This document shows, piece after piece, positions 14,336 to 26,100 of a stretch of DNA of 64,000 bases (positions are counted from its first letter, which is position 1; every line of letters begins with the position of its first letter). Origin of the DNA: Centropus unirufus (lineage: Eukaryota > Chordata > Aves > Cuculiformes > Centropidae); contig VYZI01000068.1 in NCBI GenBank assembly GCA_013397695.1, forward strand, positions 2,118,559 through 2,182,558, in the 5' to 3' direction. The translations under genes were made by a program, and so were the position numbers. The notes under the pieces are model-generated. The model saw only the letters and a program-made list of their open reading frames with translations. It was not told where the DNA came from and searched no databases.

Positions 14336-14383
14336 ACCACACCAAAAAAACAAAAAGAAGAAGAACAACAACAAAGGATAAAA
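14336..14383 (+). repeat. Local dispersed repeat, copy A
   Basis: This 48-bp stretch recurs in the same orientation at 16215-16258. Both copies open with accacaccaaaaaaa and close with caacaacaaaggataaaa. Between these ends they differ by one substitution in the A-run, a 3-bp indel and one further substitution. The flanks on either side are unrelated, so the shared segment is limited to this length. The middle is A-rich, but the non-repetitive ends argue for common descent over two independent A-rich runs. It matches no repeat family I know. Confidence 0.8.
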
Positions 14384-16214
14384 TCCAGTTGGCAGCTTGC
14401 TCCAAATGACTGGCTGAATCAGAGCAAAAAAGATTGCTGAGGTGTGTCTTCTGCAGAGGCTCACACGGCCTTGGTTTGGCATGTTTACGGCCGTGCCATC
14501 TGCTTGCGTTTTTGTAAAGTTGATTAATATAAATAGATCTTATAGCATCAATAAAGCAATCCACAGCAGTACTCTGAAGTTTTTGTAAAAGGTGTCATTG
14601 CTGCATTATTCATCTTATTGACAAGTGCACCCAGGAAATCAATCGATCTGAACAGCAAAATAGAATAGAAAGTACTATTTTTTTTTGGTATAGGCAGATT
14701 CAGGGGAGAAAAGATGTGAGGACATTTTATGAAAGCAAAACTAAGCTCTTCGAAGGCATCTTATTTAAAAAACAGTTCTCTTCATTAAGCTGCAAGCAAA
14801 ATTATTTTGCATTAAAACCTTCACCTACTTTGAAGTAGGAAAAATTTAGAATTGTTAAGGCAAATTTTTGTTCATGTACCACTACTCTACATGTTGTAGT
14901 ATGACATTATTATAGAGATACTCTAGTTCTTCTTTTATTTGGTTGATTTTTTTAAGATTAATTTAGGGAAGCATTTTGCCAGCAGTTATAAACCACATTT
15001 TCTTAAATAACAAAAAGCAATTTGAAAAGATGGAAAAAAATAGCTTTTAATATGAATTCTTTCAGGAATCTCAGTTCTAAATCAATTTACAAAATTTTTC
15101 TGTCCTCAGCTGCAGTGAAATATATTTTAAAATGCTAAAGTTTCTTGTGAGATATAAAATTTCTACTCTGCAACAGTTCAAACCCTAGAGAAAATAGTCA
15201 CTGCACTAGAACATTCTTTGACAAAATTGATAAAGAAGGATTATTAACCTCATTTTAAAGTTCATTATCTTTGTCATACATACTGGTGTAAACGTATACG
15301 TATGAAAAATCAATACTGAAGTTAGAAGAAGACAGCCTCCATTTTACTTACAGAAACTTCCTCGGGGTAAAAGAGGCAAGCACTGAAGAAAACCATTGAG
15401 CTTGGATGGCTATCATTCTGGCTACTGGGAAAAATATTTCATGAATTTGCAACCGTAACTTGTGAAAGGACTTCAGGAGCCTGACCACTCGCCCAAGACT
15501 TACTCCATTATCTAGGGTTAGGAAATTGGGCTGTTAAACACAGCCCATGTGATCAGTTTTCAATGCTTTCCTCCAAATGAGCTGGATGTTAGAAGAGTCT
15601 GTCTCCTCCTTCTGCCACAGCAGAAGGAGCATAGGAGGACCAGTATAGATAGGTTATCTTTGCTGTCCACATGAACCTCATCAGGACTATCCAGCCCAAG
15701 ACCACGCAATCCACCAGGAGAGATCAAAAACAATTTCCTGGGAGCCTTTGGTTTAGCTTGGAGCATCTCCAGTGCTAGAGAGAACCAGCACAGCACCCTG
15801 ATGTTCTATGGGGAGCAATTAAAGTCTCAGTACTTCTTCAGGGACCTTTAAAGGATGTAGCAGTTCTGGGAATTCCCCACCCCCAATTAATCTACAGATG
15901 CTTTAGACTTGGGATTAGGCTGTCAAACTTGTTAAGAGGATGTCCACTATTTAAAAAGAAAATAAATGTGCAGAACATACACAGATGCATTGGCAGAAAG
16001 AACCGATGCCTTACTCATTATTTCCTTGCACTTCAGATGGAGTAAATAAATCAGCCCTGAGCACTGTTTAGGAAACATGGAGCACAAATGTAGACAATAA
16101 CCTCTCATTGATGGCTCAGAAGTCCAACCTAAATCTTATGTTAAGCTTTATCTGAGCAGCATTTTCATTAGGAGATGATTAAGCGATTGGAAATGTGTGA
16201 AAACAAAGCTGGTA
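14384..16214. other. Unique AT-rich non-coding DNA
   Basis: The segment lies between the two copies of the local repeat. It holds a 10-bp palindrome acgtatacgt at 15292-15301 and a GC-clamped hairpin at 15606-15629. No gene is supported. The 78-codon minus-strand frame across 15560-15796 overlaps the hairpin and has no recognisable motif. Confidence 0.55.
15606..15629. repeat. Perfect hairpin (10-bp arms, 4-nt loop)
   Basis: The arms ctccttctgc and gcagaaggag are exact reverse complements around caca. Outside them, gtctcctcc on the left and ggaggac on the right could partly extend the pairing with bulges. It could fold in RNA from either strand, but nothing ties it to a known RNA class. Confidence 0.8.
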
Positions 16215-16258
16215 CCACACCAAAAAAAAAAAAGAAGAGCAACAACAAAGGATAAAAC
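16215..16258 (+). repeat. Local dispersed repeat, copy B
   Basis: This is the second copy of the element at 14336-14383, about 1.9 kb downstream in the same orientation. It is 4 bp shorter because of one internal deletion and a slightly different A-run. Homology stops sharply at both ends. Confidence 0.8.
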
Positions 16259-17089
16259 CTTGCAAAGGGACAGACCAGTGTCCAAGTTGCCTCCATGTGT
16301 TTTGACATTTTTCAGAGCTTGAAGCACTAGCTGAAGCTGGGCTATCTCCTGCGCAAACTGATTAAAAAACTTAAACCCAAATCATATCAAATAAGGGAAG
16401 GGACACCATATTTTTTTAAGGGAGCCCAATTTCATGCTTCATGTGCTGTACTCAGCTTCCAGATTAGATCTTTTATTTTTCCCCTACTACAAAAACATGA
16501 AATGGGAGAATGAGGTGGAATGTCCATTTACACCAGTACTATCTAACCATTTTGGATGTCACAGAAACCTTACTTTTTACCTGCCAAAAGTTCATAAGCA
16601 TGGGGCAATATTTGCTGTGTTCTTCTACAGCACCAGACCATATAGGGATTCACGCCCTTTTGCAAGACCTACAGTACAACAGTTGTAAACCTTCAAAACA
16701 TTTAATGAAAAGAATAGTTATGTATTTCTTACCATTAGCCTTTAAATATTATCTCTACTTTTAATCCCCAGAAGCTCAGCTTTGAGGACACATCTCCCTC
16801 CCCCTCAAAAAAAACCCAACTACCCCCCCAAAATAAACCAAAAAAACAGCATAATAGATTGAAACACCAAACAACACAGAAAAAAAACATTTGTGACTTA
16901 CAAGAACCATCAGCACTGCAACCTGATTGCACCATAAGAGTAGTAAACACAATGCATCTACTACCAGTTCCCACTACCATGTTTGCCCATTTAGTACAGA
17001 TACAGACTGGCCTTCTGCTGAGAGAAACATACCTTAACTTCAGATTATGACCTTGTATTTTACCTTTTTGCTGTGCTTCCAAATCTTGT
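16259..17089. other. Non-coding, with A/C-rich low-complexity tract
   Basis: No gene is supported. Bases 16797-16860 form an A/C-rich tract (runs of A broken by cccc and ccccccc), which also accounts for the longer overlapping open frame on the minus strand with its poor-complexity Phe/Trp/Gly-rich stretch. Confidence 0.6.
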
Positions 17090-17255
17090 TCTGTGTCTGT
17101 CTCCTTAGGTACTTGTACACTGTAATTAAATCCTATCTCACCTGCTCCTTTTTCATGGCTCAACACGTTAAGGTCTTGGAGCCGTTTCTTCAGAAGATGT
17201 AGTCTCCCACCTCTGAAATTAGCCTTGTTCCCTGGACCCTTTCCAAACCCTCCTT
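17090..17255 (-). mobile_element. Ancient CR1/L3-like LINE relic
   Basis: Read on the minus strand this is a heavily decayed copy of the C-terminal ORF2 region of an old CR1/L3-type LINE. On the plus strand the diagnostic order is ggtacttgtacactgtaatt, a degraded pyrimidine-rich block, ctcaacacgttaaggtcttg, a block normally reading like cataaggcatgt, and tgttccctggaccctttcca. That is the reverse complement of the family segment for a peptide resembling E-R-V-Q-R-R.. to the G-D-L-I-T-Y-Y region. Divergence is much greater than in the young CR1 copies here, so it is an older insertion. Boundaries are approximate and no frame survives. Confidence 0.6.
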
Positions 17256-20200
17256 AGGGAATGCACCAAATTACAAACCTCTTGAAAGATTTAGAGGTCC
17301 AGTGGGGCTGCACGTGGTGCAGTAATTGGTGGAGGCTGGCTTTAAAGGATGTGGCTGGACAGGTTAAAGGCAATGGAAGTTCAACCCATGGAGAGACTGG
17401 AAGATTAAAACTTAACAGTCGGAATGAAGTATATGACTCAAAGATGTTAGGAGGGATTCAGGCACCGTCTTTTCAAATCTGGGGATAACTTTCATTTTGA
17501 GTGCATTTTAATACCTGGTGTAAATCAGTATTTTTGGGGGGAAACCCATGGCGTAACTGCAGTTTGCTCTCAGTGATGCATGGGTGGATGGAGACATCCA
17601 AATGCCTATAAGATGACAGAGTGATGAACAGCAAAGGTCATTGCCCCAGAGGCTGAGGGGAGGCAGCAAGGGAGGAGCAGCTCTGGAAGCTGCTGGACGC
17701 CAAACCTGGACAGAGCCAGAGCCAGGAGACTGTCTAAAGCCACCTAACCCTGTCCTCCAAAACTGCTGGTAGGGGAGTGAGGGGGACCAGAGCTGGGGTG
17801 CCAGCATCCACACCTCCTCACTTGCCCCCAGCCATGTTGAAGAAGTGTGGAGGGCTCTGCTCCTTGGCCAGCTTGGTCAGCAGCGGGAGGCTGGACTGCT
17901 GCTCAACCCACCTGGCGGGCACTGTACTGCAGGTCTGTGCCTCTGGAACTAGTGTAAAGCAGTTATGGGAGATGCTTAAATGCCACAAATAAGTCACATA
18001 AATAAACCATAAGTGTAATTTGTCGTGAAAGGGAAAGAAATTTTCTGTTTAGCGATGTCTGGTTGTTCAGTGATTGCAACGAGCACAGTGACAGTCACTA
18101 TGAGGTGCTGTGTTCTTCTGAATGGTCTTTTCATAATAGCTGCGTGACAACTCAAAAATGACATTTCTCATGTACAATACCTGATAATGTCAGCTTCACT
18201 ACACTAATACACCCATTTCTCTAAGTCTTTCAGATATCTCGAAAGCAATGTCTGTCTAAAAATCAAAGCAATTTCTGTATTATTTGTCAGAAGACTGCGT
18301 GCTTTGCTTTCCACCGAAAATTTTTATGTCCTTTCTGTGTCATGGGATAGACCTAATCCCCATAGGATTATAGAAGATTAAATAAAAATAAGGGTAGGGA
18401 AATACATCACAGTATTTGCCCATTTATCCCATGTAAATGGATCTAATAAAACAAAGTTATTTTTAAAAGCAATACTGAAAATCTTTCAGGGTCAGGAAGT
18501 TCAGAAACACATTATTCAATGGACTTTCCTGTAAGAGGTGAAGTCCCAGGGCTAGTCAGCACATTTCCAAAACCTGTGGAGCTCCATGAATATTACTTAT
18601 CAAGAGCAGGACTGTTCCTTAACAACCTCCAGTGCATGTTCTGCTGGAGATACTTATAAAATATGTGTCAAATCTAAAATTGTGTCTATCAATCATGCCC
18701 CCTTTACAAGAGGCCTTTGTCATGGACTATATAGTCTTGTTTAGTCTTTGTCTGACAGTATATACTCAAACTCCTAGAATCACTCCTTCCCCCCAACTTT
18801 TTTCTAGTTTCTGTGGATTTAATTCTGTCTTCTTCCTTTATATAATAGGTGGGATGAAGAAATACTGTTTACACAGTAAACCGTCAATACCAGAAGAGTA
18901 TTTCCTTTCAGAACCCACTCTGAAATGCTATTTATTTACTTACGGTCTCTTATCCTTGGCAACTAGATAACATGTTTTGTAAATGTTAAGGGAAAAAGTT
19001 CAGGTAATGAAATGAAGTCCAATAATGGGACTAATGTCAAAGAGTTAATGTCTTTCCAAAGGATTAAAACATGCACAATACCAGAACTGTCTTTATTTAC
19101 ATGTTTTTGGCAAAGTTGGAGAGAACTACTGAAACCTCCCACATGAGTGGCAGTCATCGCTGGTTGTTTGTCTGGCAGCATGGCTGTACACAACAAACCC
19201 TCCAGATTCCTTGTGAGAAACGGACCTTGTCTGAAGGCGCTTGTGATTTGAACGTGCAGACCAAGAGGCTGGAAACAGAGTCAGAAAACTCAAACTCAGG
19301 CAGCAGGCATGTGGTAGACAGCAATTGCATGGATATAGATCCTGTATCCTGTTTGGTTTCATTGAAGGACTCCAAGCACTAGGTTATTCTCACAACAGTA
19401 CAAGCAGAGAAGTGGTAAATTAAGTCAGCCAAAATATTTTTCACTATATTTAAAATGTGCTAAAATCCAGTCAAAGACTTTTTCATTATTTAAATGAGTT
19501 TTGAACAGGCCTTGAGTAAGCAGGCTCTGCATGGGTACCTAGCCAGTCAGGGGCAAATCCAGGAGCATAGTTTAAGAAGCCCACACTCAGTTATATTCCA
19601 CACTGCCACCTTTTTAATTTAGTCCTTTGCTGCTCTCCAATTTAAATGTAGGATTCAATAGGCCAGGACAATGACAGCACACTATGTTGATGTAAAGGTT
19701 TTTCCTCTACTTTTCTAAAACTACATTTTCATTTGTTAAAAGCCTTAATGTTAAAATCATCTGTTTAACAGACAAGAAAATGTGTTCTGTTAATAGAATC
19801 CTACAGTGTACATATGGTCTGTTTAAATAACCTTTTTCCCATCTTCTCTGTAACGAGAGGATTTGAATTCTAATGCAACACGTTCATGCTAGAACCTGAT
19901 TATATCCCAGAGCTACAATTCTGAGTGGCATCAGTCCATGGTATCTGACGGTATGTGCCAAAAACATGTCAGGACTCCCCTAGACTTCAAACCACCCCAT
20001 AAATTCTACACTTACACAACTTCAGTGACCTCATACACAAAGCATGCCTTAATGATCAAGCAAGTGGAAACGTTCAGTAAATACATTGAATGTTTGACAT
20101 TGTTATCAGTGGGTGTTCCCTGGGTCTCTTGTGAAACAATCTCAAGATTAACGCAAGGCCAAGAAATGTCAGCCAAGTGTAACCCTTGAAATTTTCTTAA

Positions 20201-23135
20201 GAAATTTAAATACACAGCAGTATTTTTCTATTCTAAAATTCAGTAAAATATTTCTTAAGAGAAGTACTAGCAAAAAATAATATATGTATTTTCTGAACAA
20301 TGAGTCATCTTTACTACTTTGACTGATCTTCTTTTAAGTTAATTCTACTGACATTATGAAGCTGGGACAAGTATGCCAGCCTCAAGAGTCCTGAGCAATT
20401 AAAAATTTCAAAGACAACAGAATCTTTAATAAAGCCCAATATAAAACTAATGCTCCATGTAGACTTTTGCAGCCTTCCAACCTCTCCAAATGTGGTCTTA
20501 GAAATGATCCCAAAAAGCAATGCACCATGTCCTCTCTACAATGCATGAAAGACTTCGCTATTTTGTCTGATGCCCATGTCAGCAGAAGAAATTCACATGC
20601 TGTCGCAACATAACAGAGGGAGAAAAGAATAAAATCAGAAATCAAAACAGGATTTTTTTATTCTTTCTATTTCTTATTCCTCTCCTTTAGGTACTGTATT
20701 GACTGGAAATTGACTTTCCTGCACAGAATATCAAGTGACATCCTACATCAGACCTATGGTGCATCCTCTTAGGCCCCTAGAGACAGTGGGGTCTATCCAC
20801 ATGGCCTCAATGGCCTGAACAGAAGAGAAAAGAAGAAACACTTAAAAAACTTGGTGTCCCAAACATCACACCTATCATTTCCTTTCCTTTGTAGTCTTGT
20901 TAAGAACTAAGCCCTGATCCTGTAAATATTATATATACCTGATTATGTACCTGATTAACAGGCTGAAGTGAACGGGACAACTCAAACACTTGAAGTACAT
21001 GCACAAAGGATATTCAGGACAGGGGCTGAGTTTGGGAACTTCATGTTAATACGTCTTGTATCAACACTGAGACTTGAAAGAAACATTAAAAAAAAAGTCC
21101 CATAGCTAAACTTATCAACAGCAAGAAGTGCAAAATAGATTCCCAGGCTTACTGGCTGGCACTTGGTCAAAAGCATCATATCGTTACCTTTTGCTCTGAA
21201 AGTATTTCCATCAAATAATTCACATTCATAAGCTGAAGAACATAAACAGAATACCTCAAATGACAGATTTGTGATGGCCGGAGCTGAAAGGAACTTGCTG
21301 CCTGGGATTACAGGTACCTGTATGACCCTACAAGTTGGCTATAATCCTGTTCAAGGTGGTGGTAAAAATGATGGATTACAATCACACGTTTGTGCACTAC
21401 GTTACTGAGTAATGAGCTGCATTGTACTACATGTTTTGCCTCCAGGAACATCGACTTATGTCATTCTTTTTCAGTTGTCTTTTTGCAGCAGAACATCATA
21501 GTTTGATAACCAATATCTTCAGTTTCAGGGATGTAGAATTGTGCTGAATCTTTAGCCTCAGTTACTGTGTGTAGAATGAAATATTTATAGCAAATGGTCC
21601 AAGCATTCTATAGGTAAAAAAAAATAATCAAGCACAAACATTTATTAGCAGAAGTTTCCTACTGACATTTGTTCCTGCCCTGGATCCCACAGTGCTGAAG
21701 GAACATTATGAGCATCCTGATGCTATTTTCTGTCCTAAGGTAATTTCCTTGTTCCTCATCAAAGATAAAGCTTACTTTTGTTTTAATTGCAGGGTGTTTT
21801 TTTTCAGTTTGGGACATCATGTGGATAGCTCCTTACTGGAATAAGTGATACCAGCTGTTTTGTAATAGGTAATGGCTCAGTAATGATTTTTAATATGGGT
21901 AAAAGGCTCTATTACAATACACAGAAAATATGTTTATCCTATTACGGATAATGCCAAGGATAAAATCATCTGTGACTCCTCTGCATGCACACAAACCAGA
22001 CACTGACAGGCCCAGCTGCAGGCCCCATTTTGCCAGTTTATCCAATTCTTCCTCAGTGAGTAATTGTGTCTTGTCTTGTTTCTAATCTAATTCCACCCAT
22101 TACCCAAGGTGGATAATTTCCAGAGATACCATACAGGGCTAGGAAAGTCTGCGAAGAATAAAACCCATGGATATTTACTTTCTGATATGTGCAGCCCACG
22201 ACTCTTCTGCCTGCGCTTAATCCATCTGAGTAGGTCTGCATGCACAGAGAGGAGGAAAACAAGAGGCACAAGCCACTATGCATCCCATATGGCAAAAATG
22301 AGTGTATAACCTGCTGCTAAAACCCCTGCCTACAGCATCGATGCCTATATTTATGTACTCTTTGCCTGTCCTCTGTTTCTTGCCTTATGTTAGATGGTAA
22401 GCTGTCACCTTTTTGTGGTGTGCCTGCATGGCAGCCAAAACAGGAGAGCTGTGGGTCAGAAAGGGTATCCTATGTCAAAAGTTAGCATAAATTAAAATGC
22501 CTCTGTGCAAAAAGGACATGTATTAGTTTATTGTCTACATGAGGGAAAGCAGCCTAGCAGGATCAAATTACACACTTCCGGAAGGGCAGGTTTGTCCTCT
22601 CTACAGTGCTCTTCTATCCCCATTTTTGTCCCTACAAATCCACCTGTAAGAAGGATGTTTTAACAGCTTCTCTGGAAATTTCCACCGTCAGTGTCTCACA
22701 ATTTAACTGGGTATTTTAACTGGATAGTGACTTCAGTGGGAAGTTAACTTGAAGGAGCAAAAGGTAAGATAAATCCTTGTTTTCAGGAAAAAAAAAAAAG
22801 CAAAATGAAAAAAAACCAACGAGTTTTCTTTTCCAAAGGCATAAATCAGCCTTTTAAATTCACAGCCCCTAGGGAACTGCATATGCTACCCATAAAATCA
22901 GATTGTTTGTGCAACTGGATGTTTGTTAAATTCATTTGTGTTTATGTGCCTGGCTTATTATAATTCTTAACACATAAATCATCCATCTACATAGATTTCA
23001 GCACATTCAGAGGTCACACCAGTTTCCACACAGAGGATGTTAGAGAATTCCTGGCTTAGTCACTAGCACTTTTTTAAAGAGCCAGAATTGTGACTCCTGC
23101 TCCCAGTCCTCCACCAGTGCCTCAAACCCTGCAAA
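17256..23135. other. Unique non-coding DNA, GC-elevated near 17.6-17.9 kb
   Basis: No gene or mobile element can be supported. Bases 17630-17930 are richer in GC and include a pyrimidine tract ending in cag just before an ATG at 17834, which mimics a splice acceptor and start, but the frame that follows is short and unrecognised. Elsewhere the interval is AT-rich with short mixed-strand frames (for example around 19070-19380 and 22050-22310) of no known family. An A-rich run lies near 22788-22815. Confidence 0.5.
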
Positions 23136-23172
23136 CCCTAAGCTCACCTGCAAGCTGAAGGTGAGCTTAGGG
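23136..23172. repeat. Long perfect hairpin (14-bp arms, 9-nt loop)
   Basis: The left arm ccctaagctcacct (23136-23149) is matched exactly by the right arm aggtgagcttaggg (23159-23172), separated by gcaagctga. This is the strongest inverted repeat I found in the window. Both arms are non-repetitive, so it is not a simple-sequence artefact. It could be a cruciform or RNA stem, or the remains of a small inverted duplication. It is not flanked by a T-run or by coding sequence. Confidence 0.9.
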
Positions 23173-26100
23173 CTCAGGGCTGCATTCCAGCTGCAAATCT
23201 GGGTGTCAGTGTGGACCCTGCTACCTTCTTCCCAGCTCGGGGGAACGGCGCTCTAAACCATGCCCATAAAATGCTTGTGCCTTAAGCCCAGATTATGGCT
23301 GGGGTTCCTCAGGAGACTCATTTGGGCATTTAGGTCTCCCAGGCCAATTTTTGAATCCCAGAGGGGCTCCAGTGGATATATTATGCTGGTTTATGTACTT
23401 CAAGGATGTCAAAGCCACAATTCTGTTGAGTTCATTTATCTCACAGAAGGCAGCAGCATGATGGAGCATAAAAAACCACCACTGACACAAAAGCAGACTG
23501 AAGTTAATTTAGAAATAAAGCTAAACATCTGTTCCAAGAACCAGCTTTCTAAGGCATAGATGGGAGCACTAAAGTTTGAAACATTACGGCGTGTTTAAGT
23601 AGTACCACACCAGCTGTTAGACATTTCTGGCAATGGTGCGGATATTATCTGGCACGTTCTCATGAGCAGCTGACAAGAATGAAGAGTGACAGATACAAGG
23701 AACAGAAAATGCCAACCATATGGCATGAGTATCATGCTAATGTTTCAGGTGTCAAGCAGTAGTCGCTTGTATTTAATTTGAGTGCACAAAATTTATATGG
23801 ATTTTAGTGATTATACAATGTTATACACAATTACACTTACATCTACCTATTGTTACGACTGTAATTTTGCCATTTAGCAGTAATAGACACCGCACTAAAT
23901 TTGTTCATTTAGGAGCAATGTTGTTATCTTTATAGCTTTAATAACCCAATTCCACCTCACAGGTGTAATATTTATTCCTAGAATCAGCACCGGGGCAGTC
24001 AATGAGTACCTTTGTGATCCCATCTGCAAGACATCGCTGGCTGGCACCATGTTAGGTTGTTTTGTAAATGCTATCAGCCCACAAGAAGTGCAGTAGCCAA
24101 GCACTTTGTGGGTACGTCTCCACAAAAATCAATGATGTTGATTTTATCTGCAAACCTCTTTGTGCTGCTACTGGTGTGCATTTTCTAAGAAGGGGCCAGG
24201 CCCTGCCCTGACCAGGAGGGATGCCCTAGAGCAGATGGAGTGTCTGAACTTCTGGAAGTAAAGAGGAGCCTCGTATGCAGCTCAGCTCCACCAGGTTTCC
24301 TGAAGGGACCTGCTGCTAAGCTGTTTTACAGACCATGTGGATTTTCTCTGTGAGAAGTGGAAGTAGCAAAGCTTGATGCCATAAAATTGTGTGTTCCGCT
24401 TACTCTGTGTCTTGCTTTTGAAGAAACTTAGATCACCTTCACATCACTGTTGACAAAGGGAAAGGAAAACTAGCTGAAGTGCTGGGGTTTTCAATAGCTG
24501 GCTCCCATTGACAAGGCCTAAAAATATCTGTTTGGTGAGAGCAGAGTTGTGCGATGGTTGAGGCTGCTTCTCCAGCAGTGCACAGAGCAGCATGTAATGT
24601 GTGACAACTGTGCTGAGGCATGGGACGATGGTTGAACTGACTGTGAAGGCCAGCACCACCCTTTGTGTCTGTTTTACAGAAGGAATAAAAAAAGAAATTA
24701 TTTTTTTTTAAAAAAAAGAAGGGTAGTGATGAATCAAATAGCTGCAAAGCCCCTACTGGGGACGAGGAACCAGGTGTTGGTAGATCACTTTGGTATAAGA
24801 ATGGCCTTGATGCAGAGATTGCTTTCTGTGACATGGTTTGCATCCATGTAGAAGAATCAAGTGGGAAAAAAAATTAAAACAAATTCGTGGGGATAGTTTC
24901 TACTCCTCATGTCATTATATGGTGACAGTACCATGCAGATACAGTCAATAGGAGTGCAACTGTGTTAGGAAGTGAGAAGAATCAGACACAGAGAAAATGG
25001 GGCACGCACAGGAAAGATGCAGATAGGGCTGGGAAGTCCGGACACTACCTGCCTCTGAGAGGAAAAGAGGAATTCCAATGTCTTGCAAACCCTCCTAGGT
25101 GTATTTTTGATTCAGGTATTTGGTGTGCTCTTGAACTGCACTGAAGATTAACTGAGTAGATCAGAAATGTCTACCTGGCTCACCTGCCTCAGTTTCAGTG
25201 TAAATATTGAGCTGTTGGAGGACGTATTGGCTGTGGCTGGAGTAAGCACTTTCTGTCATGAAAGCACCAAAAGATAGCTCAGGTGCTGCAAGGCAGGCTG
25301 AGTATCTGCTTGGAGAAAAAAGTTGTGCCACTCTGCAGTGATCTCCTCATTACAGCCCCTTGCTGAAGGGCAGGTTGCGCCCCTGAGTGGCTCTGACAGG
25401 GGCCTTGCTGGCATGATAATGTTTGCATTGCCCTTAGATGAAGCTTGAACTTTACAGGTTCTTTGGGAGCAGCATCTTCTGCTTCAAGCAGGTCTTGGAA
25501 TCTAGCCAGCACTGTAGAGTATCCCGTAAGTCCTCACAGCCCACTAGGGCCCCTCAATTTACTATCTGTCATCCTAGTATCAACTCAGCGTATCTGCCTA
25601 TTCTTGACTGCTCTACTCCTATCACCAGTGTGAGGCAGAGCAGCTCTTTCAGTATTTTTATTTCCCTGTTTTTCTAAAGGGCATAACCAAGTACTTTCAC
25701 AAGTGCAGTCTGGGCTTTTCCTCTTTGAAAATCTTTGGGCCAAGTCTGCATCTCATTTTCCTTTCCCATACAGAACTTTGCACTCAGGAGAGCTGGCTCG
25801 CCACACTTTCAAAGCAGTATTCAATGTATAATTCATACTAAGACAGGACTGAAGTTAGTCCACACACCTAGCTTTCAGGTTAAGCTCTGGAAACTGCATT
25901 TATATATGTAGAGAACAGCCCTGGCCACAATGCCAAGCACAATAACAATTACAAAAGGAGGAATAACACTGTCCTCCAATTATCCACTAAAAGGTTCAAA
26001 GGCAAAGCAAAGGTAGTGTTTTGGCATAGCCAGAAGCAGGATCTAAGCCTAATAAGTGGAGATAGCAGCTGTCCCATAGTATGACTCTGTCCTTTCAGTT

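Noticed and set aside
17777..17992. Possible exon with pyrimidine tract and cag before an ATG at 17834
   Set aside because: The following frame is short, lacks a recognised motif and has no partner exon; acceptor-like strings are common.
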